The position numbers and the translations under genes are program-made. From positions 58,486 through 122,485 of the forward strand of contig CAZXKO010000076.1 of assembly GCA_964641665.1 (NCBI GenBank): DNA of 64,000 bases, read 5' to 3'. The notes beneath the pieces were generated by a model that saw only the letters and a program-made list of their open reading frames with translations, did no database searches and was not told the origin of the DNA. Shown piece after piece: positions 17,523 to 26,442 of this stretch. Every line of letters starts with the position of its first letter. Position 1 is the first letter of the stretch. Origin of the DNA: Gp1-AA133 sp964641665. GTDB taxonomy: Bacteria; Acidobacteriota; Terriglobia; Terriglobales; Acidobacteriaceae.

Positions 17523-17526
17523 AGGT

Positions 17527-18498
17527 TCACACCTGGATCCGAATGATCTTGCGAATCACAAAATAGCCGATGGTCTGCAATGTGATCCCGCCCACCAGGA
17601 ACGCGTGTCCGATCGGATCCGTAAAGAGCGGCCGGATGAACGTGGGATTCATGGAAAGCATGACCAGCACGATCACCGGGGGCATGCCCATCAAGAGCAT
17701 CATCGTGAGCCGTCCCTGCGCGGTATACACGCGCACCTGGCGCAGAATCTTGAACCGCTCACGAATGACATACGAGAGATTGTCGAGGATCTCCGCAAGG
17801 TTGCCGCCGGTCTCGCGCTGCAGCATGACCGCGGTGACGAAGAACTTCACATCGACCAGCGGAATCCGGTCCACGAGGTTGGTCAAGGCTTCCCGTACGG
17901 GAAGGCCGAATTTTTGCTCTTCAAAGAGCTTGCGGAACTCGCCCCCGACGGGCTCAGTGACTTCGTCAGAGATCATCTCCAGAGCGGTTGTGAAAGCATG
18001 ACCAGCGCGAACCGCACGCGCTAGGGTGTCGATGGCCTCGGGGAAATGCTCTTCGAAAGCATCGAAACGCTTGGTGCGGCGATAAGACGCGTAGGAATAG
18101 GGCAAGATGAAACCCAGCAGCAATCCCAACCACGCGAAAACAGGTCCGGCCTTGGCGGAGACGAAGATGACCCCCGCCATCACAACGCCGCTGGCAATGC
18201 ACAAGAACAGGAAGTTGCCAGCGCGCATTTTGATGTCCGCCTGGGACAGGAGTTTCTGCAGAGCGGAGACGCGCTCGGAACGCCGCAGCAGGCTGTCGAG
18301 CGCGGGAATCTCGCTGAGCATCTCGTCGCGCACGATGGCAAGTTCTTCGGTGGCGGCGCGCTCGGAGGGTGCCTGGGTCTCGGCCAGGCGGTCGCGGAGA
18401 ACGCGCGCCTTCGCCTTGCGCTCGTCCAGCAGCGAGAACACGGCGAACGCGCCGAGCGCGACTACGGCGAAGATCAGGATGGCGAGGAGTTTCTCCAT
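17527..18498 (-). CDS. tadB: Tad pilus inner-membrane protein TadB
   Basis: 323 residues with membrane segments at about 3-22 and 95-135, a T2SSF domain (FPEAIDTLARAVRAGHAFTTALEMI ... FVTAVMLQRETGGNLAEILDNLSYVIRERF) and two C-terminal helices. It is the partner of TadC in the pilus platform. It lies 24 bp downstream of cpaF and 4 bp upstream of tadC, the standard order in Tad clusters. Confidence 0.94.
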   Translation of the reverse strand: MEKLLAILIFAVVALGAFAVFSLLDERKAKARVLRDRLAETQAPSERAATEELAIVRDEMLSEIPALDSLLRRSERVSALQKLLSQADIKMRAGNFLFLCIASGVVMAGVIFVSAKAGPVFAWLGLLLGFILPYSYASYRRTKRFDAFEEHFPEAIDTLARAVRAGHAFTTALEMISDEVTEPVGGEFRKLFEEQKFGLPVREALTNLVDRIPLVDVKFFVTAVMLQRETGGNLAEILDNLSYVIRERFKILRQVRVYTAQGRLTMMLLMGMPPVIVLVMLSMNPTFIRPLFTDPIGHAFLVGGITLQTIGYFVIRKIIRIQV

Positions 18499-18522
18499 GG
18501 GTTTATCGGGTCCTGCCGCTCT

Positions 18523-19818
18523 TCAGACCTCCATCCGCGATTCAAACAGCGCCGGGCGCAACCGGCAGCCGGAGGTGGCCAGCCTCTCAGCGAACTTCGG
18601 CCGTATCCCCGTCGCCTTGAACACGCCGCGGACCTTTCCGCTCTCGTCGATGCCGAGCCGGTCGAACACGAAGATGTCCTGCATCGTGACGATGTCGGCC
18701 TCCATGCCCACAATCTCAGAGATGGTGATCACTTTGCGGGTACCGTCCGACAGACGCGCCACCTGAACAACAACGTGAATGGCGGAAGCGATCTGATGGC
18801 GAACCGCGCGTTCGGGGATGTTCAGATTGGCCATGGAAACCATGTTCTCGATGCGCGAAAGAGCGTCGCGCTGTGAGTTGGCGTGGACGGTGGTCAGAGA
18901 GCCGTCGTGGCCGGTGTTCATAGCCTGCAGCATGTCGAAGGCTTCTTCACCGCGCACCTCGCCCAGTACGATGCGGTCGGGGCGCATACGCAGGCTGTTG
19001 ATCATCAATTGCCGCTGGCGGACGGCGCCCTTGCCTTCGATGTTGGGAGGGCGCGTTTCCAGACGGACGACGTGCTCCTGCTTCATCTGCAATTCGGCGG
19101 CATCCTCGATGGTGACGATGCGCTCGTTATTGGGGATGTATTGGGAAAGAACATTCAGTACCGTGGTCTTGCCGGCGCCGGTTCCGCCGGAGATGAGCAG
19201 GTTGAGACGACCCTTCACCACCGCCGACAGGAGTTCGAGCATGGGTTCGGTGAGGGACTTGTTCTCGATCATCTGGCGGGCGGTGATCGGATCGCGCCCG
19301 AAACGGCGGATGGAGAGGCATGCTCCGTCGATCGCGAGCGGCGGGATAATGGCGTTCACGCGGGACCCATCGGCCAGGCGGGCATCCACCATGGGCGACG
19401 ATTCATCGACACGGCGTCCGACGCGCGACACGATCCGGTCGATGATCTGCATCAGGTGTGCGTTGTCTTTGAACGACAGCCCGGTGAGTTCCAGTTTGCC
19501 GGAGCGCTCGATGTAGACCCGATCAAAGCGGTTGACCAGGATGTCGGAAATGCTCGGATCTTTCAGCAGCGGCTCCAGCGGGCCGAGTCCAAAAATCTCG
19601 TCGAGAATCTCGCGGGCTAGGCGTTCGCGTTCCGCATAGCTGAGGGGAACTGCCTCGCTGCTCACGGAGCTGCGGATCAGAACGAGAACTTCATCGCGGG
19701 CGGTCTCACTGTTGGTTCGGCCCAGTTTCTCGAGATCGAGACGGTCGAGGATCTTCCGATGAAGATCGGCTTTTACCTGTTGGTACTCGCTACGCTCGAA
19801 CGTCTGCAGATTAGCCAT
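18523..19818 (-). CDS. cpaF: Tad pilus assembly ATPase CpaF/TadA
   Basis: 431 residues, a type II/IV secretion ATPase. The N-terminal ~130 residues are helical. The NTPase domain carries Walker A GGTGAGKTT (near 212-220), an Asp box around IVTIEDAAELQM, the Walker B region DRIVLGEVRGEEAFD and the His box GSLTTVHANS. It powers export and assembly of Flp pilin. The start ATG 19818 lies 7 bp after the cpaE stop, so the genes are coupled. Confidence 0.96.
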   Translation of the reverse strand: MANLQTFERSEYQQVKADLHRKILDRLDLEKLGRTNSETARDEVLVLIRSSVSSEAVPLSYAERERLAREILDEIFGLGPLEPLLKDPSISDILVNRFDRVYIERSGKLELTGLSFKDNAHLMQIIDRIVSRVGRRVDESSPMVDARLADGSRVNAIIPPLAIDGACLSIRRFGRDPITARQMIENKSLTEPMLELLSAVVKGRLNLLISGGTGAGKTTVLNVLSQYIPNNERIVTIEDAAELQMKQEHVVRLETRPPNIEGKGAVRQRQLMINSLRMRPDRIVLGEVRGEEAFDMLQAMNTGHDGSLTTVHANSQRDALSRIENMVSMANLNIPERAVRHQIASAIHVVVQVARLSDGTRKVITISEIVGMEADIVTMQDIFVFDRLGIDESGKVRGVFKATGIRPKFAERLATSGCRLRPALFESRMEV

Positions 19819-19825
19819 GACTTTT

Positions 19826-20998
19826 CTATACCGTCTTGAACATCGACCAAGCCGTACGTTTCACATCGTCGTCGTTCTGCGTCAGCAGCGCCGCCAACCC
19901 AGTGAAGGAACGGGCGATCTCGGTGTGGTTCTGCTGCATCAAGGGTACCCCGCGATCGATCGCGCCCGACACGGCAAAATACTGGTTCGGAATGCGCCAT
20001 AGAAGCGTCGCTCCCGAAGCAGTCTCCGCGTCGGTTTCGTGGAAGCCGGGGATCTTGCGAAAGCGGTTCAGCACGAGTTTGACCCGCTCTCGGCCGTTGG
20101 CCTCTCCCAGGAACTGCACAACTCGGGCGGCGCTCCACAAAGATGCCACGTCGGCGTGTGCCACAAGCAGCACCGTTTCCGAAAGGTTGCCGACTAGGCG
20201 CGTAGCGTTATCCACGCGAGAAGACGCGTCGACCACGACATACCGGAAGTGTGTGGCCAGCATGTCAAACAAGCGGGCACAGTCCGCGGTGGAAGGGTCG
20301 GAGGCCTCGGGGGCATTCGCACCGGCCAGCAATTGCAGCCCCCCAGGGTGGCGGACCATAAAACTCTCGAGCAGGGAACTATCCATACGGTGAAGGTTTC
20401 GAATAGCATCCGCCACGGTGAAAGGAGCCTTGAGATTCAGATGCAATGCGGCGTGACCGAGCGGCGCCAGATCCACCAAGGCCACATTGCCATGCCCGGA
20501 CTGCAGCGCGAGAGCGAGGTTCACAGCGACAGTGGTGGCTCCGCTTCCGCCCTTCGCGTTGACCACGGTGAATACCTTTCCCCGCGGTCCCTCCCGTTTG
20601 CTCCTGCGTTGGGTGGTTGAGAGTCGGACGAAGGCTTCGAGCAGGTCGGTCGTAGTGGTGGGGCGCTCGATGAATTCTCGTGCTCCTGCCCGCATGGCGC
20701 TCACGATCATTTGCGGCTGCGACATACTCCCCACGGCAAAAACCGCGATCTCCGGCAATTCCTGGTGCAGCACCTCGATGGCCTGGAGAGCAACCGCCGC
20801 CGCGTCCGACGGAATGTCGATGAGGATCACGTCTGGCTGAATCCCTTGCACACGCGGAATCAGAGGATCGGTAGCCGCGGCGGGATAGGCGGGGGCGGAG
20901 TGTACGTTGCGGGCCACACTTGTGCCATCCACCAGCACCTGGAGAACGGCCCGCTGCTCGCTATCGCTCGCGATAATGACTACTGAAAGCTCAGCCAT
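19826..20998 (-). CDS. cpaE: Tad pilus localisation ATPase CpaE/TadZ
   Basis: 390 residues. The first ~125 form an atypical receiver-like domain without a convincing phosphorylation pocket. A MinD/ParA-like ATPase follows (about 135-380) with the deviant Walker A KGGSGATT, in which the usual lysine near its end is Ala; this is normal for CpaE. TadZ/CpaE proteins place the pilus machine at the cell pole or membrane site. Spacing to cpaC upstream is 9 bp and to cpaF downstream 7 bp. Confidence 0.93.
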   Translation of the reverse strand: MAELSVVIIASDSEQRAVLQVLVDGTSVARNVHSAPAYPAAATDPLIPRVQGIQPDVILIDIPSDAAAVALQAIEVLHQELPEIAVFAVGSMSQPQMIVSAMRAGAREFIERPTTTTDLLEAFVRLSTTQRRSKREGPRGKVFTVVNAKGGSGATTVAVNLALALQSGHGNVALVDLAPLGHAALHLNLKAPFTVADAIRNLHRMDSSLLESFMVRHPGGLQLLAGANAPEASDPSTADCARLFDMLATHFRYVVVDASSRVDNATRLVGNLSETVLLVAHADVASLWSAARVVQFLGEANGRERVKLVLNRFRKIPGFHETDAETASGATLLWRIPNQYFAVSGAIDRGVPLMQQNHTEIARSFTGLAALLTQNDDDVKRTAWSMFKTV

Positions 20999-21007
20999 GC
21001 AAACAAA

Positions 21008-22492
21008 CTACTTTCCTGCCGAAGGCTTCTTTCCGTCGAACCCATCCTGGTTCAAGAAGGGTTGTGGATCACGCGGTCCCGGCGGAGACTGCAAGTTCGG
21101 CGAAACCTTGTGCACGGTACAAAGGACCATCAACTCCGCATTGCTCTTCTGCAGGCTCTTGCTCTTAAAGAAATTGCCGAGAATGGGGATGTCGCCCAGC
21201 CCCGGGATCTTGTTGGCGATGTCAGTGACGCGATTATCCATGAGCCCGGCGATTACGAAGCTCTGGCCATCCTGCAACTCGAACTCGGTCTCGGCCCGGC
21301 GGGTGCTCAGTGCCGGCACGGTAAAGCCCGAGATGGTCAGCGCATTAGCAAAATCCAGAGTACTCACTTCGGGAACGACGTTGAGATGAATATTACCGTT
21401 CGGCATGATCACCGGCCTGAATTTGAGCTTAACTCCGAATTCCTTGAACTGAATAGTTACGGCAGTGAACCCCTGGCCCGGCTGAACGATGGGGAACGGA
21501 AACTCGCCGCCCGCCAGGAAACTGGCTTCCTTGCCGTTTACCGCGACGAGGTTTGGTTCGGCCAGGATCTGGAGCAGGTTCTTGGTCTGCAGGGCGCGAA
21601 TCACCGCCCCGAGATGGATGTCGGGGCGGAAGAAGAACATGTTCAGTACGTCACTGACGTTAGCGTTCGTGGTGAACGGCCCGCTGGCGCCGGTGGTGTC
21701 AGTGATCTTCTGGGCCCCGAAGCCTCCGTACTGCCCCGTCGTGATCGTGCCAATGGTATTGGCCGCTCCGGTCGAGATTATATTGATGCCAAGCTGCGTC
21801 AGCGCCGTGCGATCAACCTCGGCGAACTTCACCTGCAGCAGCACTTCCTGCGCGCCCGTCGGACCGAAGGTGAGCACGTTGACTACGTTCTTGGAGTAGG
21901 CTCCGGCGATAAGCTCAGCGCGCTTGGCCACGGTCTCGTCGGAGACGTGCCCGGAGAGCACGATCGCCGAGCGCGACGGAGTCACCGTGATCTGCTCCTC
22001 CGGGAAGACGCTCTTTTCTTCCTCAGCCGCAGCCGTCACGTCCACGTCGACCCGAAGATCAAAGCTGCGCGAGCGCTCGAGTTCGTCCCAGATCAGCAGC
22101 GACACTTCGCCCGCGGAGCGCCCGTGGACCAGGATCTGAGTGGGCGTCAGGACCTCGAGGTCGGCAACAGCCGGATCGGTCACGGAAACCCGCTTCAGGC
22201 GTTCGCTCGTGTTGATGAGCAGTGACTTGCCCACCATGACCCGCAAGGGAGCGGCCCCGGTCGCCTCCGCCGGGGAAGGAACCGTTGCCGAAGACGGATG
22301 CTCCACCGGTGGCGGCATGCCTGGTTGCTGCGCAGGCTGCTGGGCCGGTTGCTGGGCGGGCGGAGTGTCCTGTTGAAGGCTCTCGGCAACTGCGCCGGAG
22401 GAAAGAAGCGACGCGCTCACCAGCGCGCCGGTGAGCAACCGCGTGCAAGCATTCATCGTGAATTTCGTCTTGAGGAGCGGAGATAACAGCAT
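21008..22492 (-). CDS. cpaC: Tad pilus secretin CpaC/RcpA
   Basis: Up to 494 residues. A signal peptide is followed by a Gln/Pro-rich stretch, an N-terminal secretin-associated domain (LRVMVGKSLLINTSERLKRVSV; TQILVHGRSAGEVSLLIW), a BON-like region, and the secretin domain with VLLQVKFAEVDRTALTQLGIN, LAEPNLVAVNGKEASFLAGGEFPFPI and VVPEVSTLDFANA. It forms the outer-membrane channel for the pilus. The start could be ATG 22492 or, more in keeping with a compact signal peptide, ATG 22456; neither has a clear ribosome binding site. Confidence 0.94.
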   Translation of the reverse strand: MLLSPLLKTKFTMNACTRLLTGALVSASLLSSGAVAESLQQDTPPAQQPAQQPAQQPGMPPPVEHPSSATVPSPAEATGAAPLRVMVGKSLLINTSERLKRVSVTDPAVADLEVLTPTQILVHGRSAGEVSLLIWDELERSRSFDLRVDVDVTAAAEEEKSVFPEEQITVTPSRSAIVLSGHVSDETVAKRAELIAGAYSKNVVNVLTFGPTGAQEVLLQVKFAEVDRTALTQLGINIISTGAANTIGTITTGQYGGFGAQKITDTTGASGPFTTNANVSDVLNMFFFRPDIHLGAVIRALQTKNLLQILAEPNLVAVNGKEASFLAGGEFPFPIVQPGQGFTAVTIQFKEFGVKLKFRPVIMPNGNIHLNVVPEVSTLDFANALTISGFTVPALSTRRAETEFELQDGQSFVIAGLMDNRVTDIANKIPGLGDIPILGNFFKSKSLQKSNAELMVLCTVHKVSPNLQSPPGPRDPQPFLNQDGFDGKKPSAGK

Positions 22493-22518
22493 TAATTTTG
22501 TCTGCCGAAAACCATTCT

Positions 22519-23376
22519 CTAGTGAGCGCCTGTTTGATCCGGAAACTTCGTTTCATCCACTTTGGTGCCGCGAATGACCTCGACCTTGTAGGGTGACGGT
22601 GGCGGCGGCGCCTCTGCGACCAGTTTCTTCGGCGCCGACTTCGGGTGGGGAGCAGTAGATGGCTGGGGCGCCAGGTTCTTGTACAGGCCGCTGGTCTTGG
22701 TTGCGTTCAAATCCGTCTGCTTGGTGTCGACTGGACTGCGGAGAGTGAGCTGAATGTGGCCCTGTGAACTGGCTAGAGTCAGCTTCTGGGCATCATCGGG
22801 AGACACTAAAAGAGTGATCACAGGGGCTTGCTGCGGCTCACCGGCGGCATTGCGCTCCAGGTGCTGGCCGGCGGCAACGACCAGGACGTTTTCCAACACG
22901 GTCGTGGTCTGCTGTTCGTTCGCCCCTGTAGGATTACCCGTCAGCAACACGTCCACGCGAGTCCCCGGAACCACGAAACCGGCGACCGCCACCACCTCGT
23001 TCACCCGCACTGACACGGCCCGCATCCCCGACGGTATCAGCGACGGCAAACCGGAGCCCGCGTTCTCGGCGGCCAGCTTGGAGGGCAGAATGAATTCGCC
23101 CCGCGAGACCGGCAGGATGACGCCGCGCCCCAAGGCCTTTCCCGGGGAACGGAAAGCCGCTTGAGGAACCACCGACGCCGGAACCTTGGCGATGCGAATG
23201 TCGCTCTCCTCCAACTTCTGGCCTACGGTAAGATCCTTGGCCGCCAGCAGTACGTCGATGCCGGGTTCGTTGCTTCCGCCGGCCTTCAGCAGCAGGTTCT
23301 TGTAGATGACGAAAGCCACGAAGGCACCCAGCGCCAGGGCAACAAACCCGATAAACATGAGCCGTGAACGATTCAT
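22519..23376 (-). CDS. cpaB: Tad pilus assembly protein CpaB/RcpC
   Basis: 285 residues. One N-terminal membrane helix (about 6-28) is followed by an SAF domain (DVLLAAKDLTVGQKLEESDIRIAKVPAS) and the RcpC domain with SVRVNEVVAVAGFVVPGTRVDVLLTG. CpaB is periplasmic and supports secretin function. The C-terminal ~60 residues are Pro/Lys-rich. The gene follows flp after 136 bp and precedes cpaC by 26 bp. Confidence 0.93.
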   Translation of the reverse strand: MNRSRLMFIGFVALALGAFVAFVIYKNLLLKAGGSNEPGIDVLLAAKDLTVGQKLEESDIRIAKVPASVVPQAAFRSPGKALGRGVILPVSRGEFILPSKLAAENAGSGLPSLIPSGMRAVSVRVNEVVAVAGFVVPGTRVDVLLTGNPTGANEQQTTTVLENVLVVAAGQHLERNAAGEPQQAPVITLLVSPDDAQKLTLASSQGHIQLTLRSPVDTKQTDLNATKTSGLYKNLAPQPSTAPHPKSAPKKLVAEAPPPPSPYKVEVIRGTKVDETKFPDQTGAH

Positions 23377-23512
23377 TGCTACTCCTCAAAACGGACAAAA
23401 ACACCGACGTGCGACCCGGAGCCGCACGTTCCGAACCAAGCCGTGAAGTGCAACCGCAGTTTCCCCGCCGGTCGAGTTTCCCGCAGCACGCTCCAGGTTC
23501 GCGGCGCAGTTC

Positions 23513-23677
23513 TTACTGCACGGCGCTTGCAACCTGAGAAAACACGTTATTGGCATTGGAACCGATAAGACGGATCGTGCCCACCACAATCACCAGAATC
23601 ACCGCCAACATCACGGCGTACTCAGCGATGTCCTGACCTCGATCGTCATGAAGCAGCCTGCTGAGAATCTGACTCAT
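23513..23677 (-). CDS. flp: Flp-family type IVb pilin
   Basis: 54 residues. ATG 23677 has GGGAGG 7 nt upstream, so the longer open frame to 23794 is rejected. A short basic leader ends at a prepilin cleavage motif (RG/QDIAEYA, with Glu at +5 and Tyr at +6), followed by a hydrophobic helix of about 20 residues and a small polar tail, the standard Flp architecture. It is the main pilus subunit and heads the tad operon. No prepilin peptidase (tadV) and no tadE/F/G pseudopilins are present in the window, so these must be encoded elsewhere. Confidence 0.93.
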   Translation of the reverse strand: MSQILSRLLHDDRGQDIAEYAVMLAVILVIVVGTIRLIGSNANNVFSQVASAVQ

Positions 23678-23869
23678 TCTTTCGCCTCCCATGGGTTCGA
23701 CCCTACACGCGGAATGATTTCCCGGCCAGACTGGATAACGCTCCGTCGCCGCCCGATCAGGGACGGCGATTTCTCTTATCTCGGTACAAATCAAGGATTT
23801 GAGGGTGTCTTCAGCCGCCTACGAAAGCGGCGATGCCGCTATCATACCTCGACTATGGCTGCCGGGAAG

Positions 23870-25447
23870 CTAATTTCTTGGGCCCCTTAGGGTCGATATT
23901 GACCGTTCAGGCGCTGGTTCCAGGGACTCCCCGTTTGTGGAAGGAACAACGCCCGGACTAGGGGCGGATTCTACCTTCATTGACGGGTCACTCCGGGCAA
24001 GAATCATAGCTTGCCCGTCGCGGAATAGCACTTTCCAGGTGCCGGTCGCCTGAAGGGCCGTGGCTAGCGCGGACTGGGGCGGGACCACGACGGCGCCAAT
24101 TTGCCAGCGGTTGAGTGGCTTCTGCCAGTCGCCGGTCAGGTCGTAGGCCGCGGCGTACTCGTCGAGGAACTGGTCACCGTAAAGATCGGCGCGCCCATCA
24201 ATGAACACTCGATCCCCTGGGTAGAGGTGCCAGATGAGGTATCCGCCCCAGTCGTAGTCGTTGAATAGCGGCCCCGGCTGGTGGTGATCGTGCAGAAAGG
24301 AAACCGCAGCCTCAGGAAACGCAGCGGCTTCGGCAGCGGGCTGCCTCTTGATGATTTGGCGGAGTTGCAGAGAGGCGAGAACGATGAGCCCGATAGCGAT
24401 CGCGCCGTGCCGTGCGAGTCTCGACGCGTTGACAGACCGTGACTTGCGAGGTCCAATGCTCCATTTAAGCGATTGCAGGAAAGCTTCTGCGTGTTCCGTC
24501 AAGAACGGCGCGGCGATAAGAGCGAAGATCGGAATCAACCGCACCGATTGCAAGGCCGCGTACGCCGACACGCAAACCAGCAGCATCGTGCGCGGACGCA
24601 TTCGCTGCCTGCTGAGGTAAGGGAATGCGACCGCCGCGACCAGCATCGCTGCCAGGGGCAGGTACTCGCCACGGTGAAAATCAGGCGAGAACCATTCCGC
24701 GATGTCCTTCTGCATTGTGGTCGAGTGCAACGTGGCGAAGGGATAGCCATAAAGCCGCCAGCCGTTTGGATTGAAAACGACGACAGCCAGCGAGAGCAGT
24801 AGCGTCAGAAACAGCCATCTCGTTTCAGCGCGGACCTCGCTCCAACCCGTGAAGCCGAAGATGCTGTCAAGCCATCCGCCCAGCAGAAACAACACGAGCA
24901 GGGCGATCCCAAGGGAATAGCCGGCATGCAGATTCGCCCACAGCAGGGTCAGCGGGACGACCCACATGAGTGTGCGCCGGGTGAGATTCGGGCGCTCAAG
25001 CATCCAGAGTAAGAGGCTGGCTAACAGAACCGACATCGTCTGCGGACGCACGCCCCATGTAGGCCGGCAAACGAAGGCCGCCCACAGGACCAGCAAGCCT
25101 GCTACATAGGGCCGTCCGGCACAGCGCAAATAGAGAAAGATGAAGGTGAGGGAAGGCACCGCGGCAAAGACGACGATCAGTCCGCCCCATGAAGCGACAC
25201 GGTAGATCGAGTAGATCAGCACTTCCGACAACCACTCGTGCGCGATCCAGGGATGGCCGAGCCGCGTGAAAGAAAACGGATCGGCCCGAGGAACAGAGTG
25301 GGTGTCAAGGATGTACTGGCCGGTTCTGAGGTGCCACCAAAAGTCCGGGTCGGTGATGTTGCGCGCAGCGAGGATGAAGATCCCAAGGAAAAGGATCCCG
25401 GCAAACATCCGCTTTGGGTCGAAGAGCGATCGCACCAGTGCCTGCAT
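23870..25447 (-). CDS. Polytopic membrane protein, GT-C-like
   Basis: 525 residues with about ten membrane helices. It starts with a short helix, then DPDFWWHLRTGQYIL and VPRADPFSF in the first extracytoplasmic loop. It ends with DWGGYLIWHLYPGDRVFIDGRADLYG before a Pro/Ser-rich tail. This matches the layout of the gene at 12249-14243, so the two are paralogues on opposite sides of the Tad operon. The acidic, Trp-rich first loop suggests a GT-C-type glycosyltransferase using a lipid-linked sugar, but the family and substrate are not certain. Start is ATG 25447. Confidence 0.8.
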   Translation of the reverse strand: MQALVRSLFDPKRMFAGILFLGIFILAARNITDPDFWWHLRTGQYILDTHSVPRADPFSFTRLGHPWIAHEWLSEVLIYSIYRVASWGGLIVVFAAVPSLTFIFLYLRCAGRPYVAGLLVLWAAFVCRPTWGVRPQTMSVLLASLLLWMLERPNLTRRTLMWVVPLTLLWANLHAGYSLGIALLVLFLLGGWLDSIFGFTGWSEVRAETRWLFLTLLLSLAVVVFNPNGWRLYGYPFATLHSTTMQKDIAEWFSPDFHRGEYLPLAAMLVAAVAFPYLSRQRMRPRTMLLVCVSAYAALQSVRLIPIFALIAAPFLTEHAEAFLQSLKWSIGPRKSRSVNASRLARHGAIAIGLIVLASLQLRQIIKRQPAAEAAAFPEAAVSFLHDHHQPGPLFNDYDWGGYLIWHLYPGDRVFIDGRADLYGDQFLDEYAAAYDLTGDWQKPLNRWQIGAVVVPPQSALATALQATGTWKVLFRDGQAMILARSDPSMKVESAPSPGVVPSTNGESLEPAPERSISTLRGPRN

Positions 25448-25489
25448 GATACGTGGGATAACGCTTTGACGTAATGATCGTCGAGCGAA

Positions 25490-26371
25490 CTAGGGTTCGG
25501 CGGGGGTGAGATCGGTGCTGCCTGAGCGGAGCAAGACAACGACCAGCATCGGCAGATACATCGAGAGCACGATCACTCGCCCTATCTGCGTGAACGTATG
25601 CGGATGGCTATACCAGCGCCAGATTCCCGCCAGCCAACTCAGGCCCACCGTGTACACGAGTTCACGGCGCGATTTCGGAATCAGCCAGAGGATCAGCGGG
25701 TCGTACAGCCAGCGTTGCGGCACGACGGACATCAGGAACAGGAGGCGACCGTCGCGCCGTCGCCATCGAAGCAGCGCCAGAACCAGCAACGGGCCTGGGA
25801 AAACGAGCAGCGGGATGAATCGCTCGTACTTCTGAAAGTGCCCGATCCAGTCCCATGGCCAGCGCGGCATGACAAGAAACGTCAGAGCGATCACGGCGAG
25901 GCAGGCAAGCGCTCCGCGCTTGGTGAGTGAAGTGAACGCAACTGGAATTCCGAGTTGAGGCTTCGCCATAGTCGCGGGCAGCAGCAAAGGGAAGAAGGCG
26001 CTGGCGATGATCAGCGGCGCCCACTGGGCTTCGATAATGCCCGCCCAATACGGATACGCCATGAACACCAGCAGCCGGTGATATCCGTGACGCGTCAGTC
26101 CCAATGCCATCAGGGCGGAGCTGACCCCATAAAATGCCCCGCCGGCTACTTCCGGACGCATCCACGCGAACGGCAATCCGAACAGCGTGCAGGTCAGGGG
26201 ATACAGCTGCATCGGACGGTCGTAGGGGTTGCGGTGTGTCAGTAGGTCCTGCGCGGCCACGACGGCCCAGCTGAAATCGCCGGCGCCCAGGTGAAAATGC
26301 GCCAGCAGAAACCAGCAGAAGGTGCCGGTCGCCACGCCGATCGTGAAGGAGACAAGAACACGCAGTCGCAC
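25490..26371 (-). CDS. GT87-like polytopic membrane protein (DUF2029 type)
   Basis: 293 residues and about eight hydrophobic segments. An early loop has DLLTHRNPYDRP followed by YPLTCTLFGLPFAW, and a later loop has MAKPQLGIPVAF. The NPY and K-P-Q elements are typical of GT87 (mannosyltransferase-like) membrane enzymes, which use polyprenyl-phosphate sugars outside the inner membrane. It is somewhat short for the family (usually 350-450 residues). It is divergent from another GT87-like gene starting at 26443. The acceptor is unknown. Confidence 0.72.
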   Translation of the reverse strand: MRLRVLVSFTIGVATGTFCWFLLAHFHLGAGDFSWAVVAAQDLLTHRNPYDRPMQLYPLTCTLFGLPFAWMRPEVAGGAFYGVSSALMALGLTRHGYHRLLVFMAYPYWAGIIEAQWAPLIIASAFFPLLLPATMAKPQLGIPVAFTSLTKRGALACLAVIALTFLVMPRWPWDWIGHFQKYERFIPLLVFPGPLLVLALLRWRRRDGRLLFLMSVVPQRWLYDPLILWLIPKSRRELVYTVGLSWLAGIWRWYSHPHTFTQIGRVIVLSMYLPMLVVVLLRSGSTDLTPAEP

Positions 26372-26442
26372 GGGAGGTTGGTCCGCCTAAGTTGTAACAT
26401 GGGGACCGCTCCGGTGCGGAGCCGGAGCGGAACGTCGAACGC

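Noticed and set aside
23678..23869. Possible c-di-GMP riboswitch before flp
   Set aside because: I looked for the conserved riboswitch core and did not find it.
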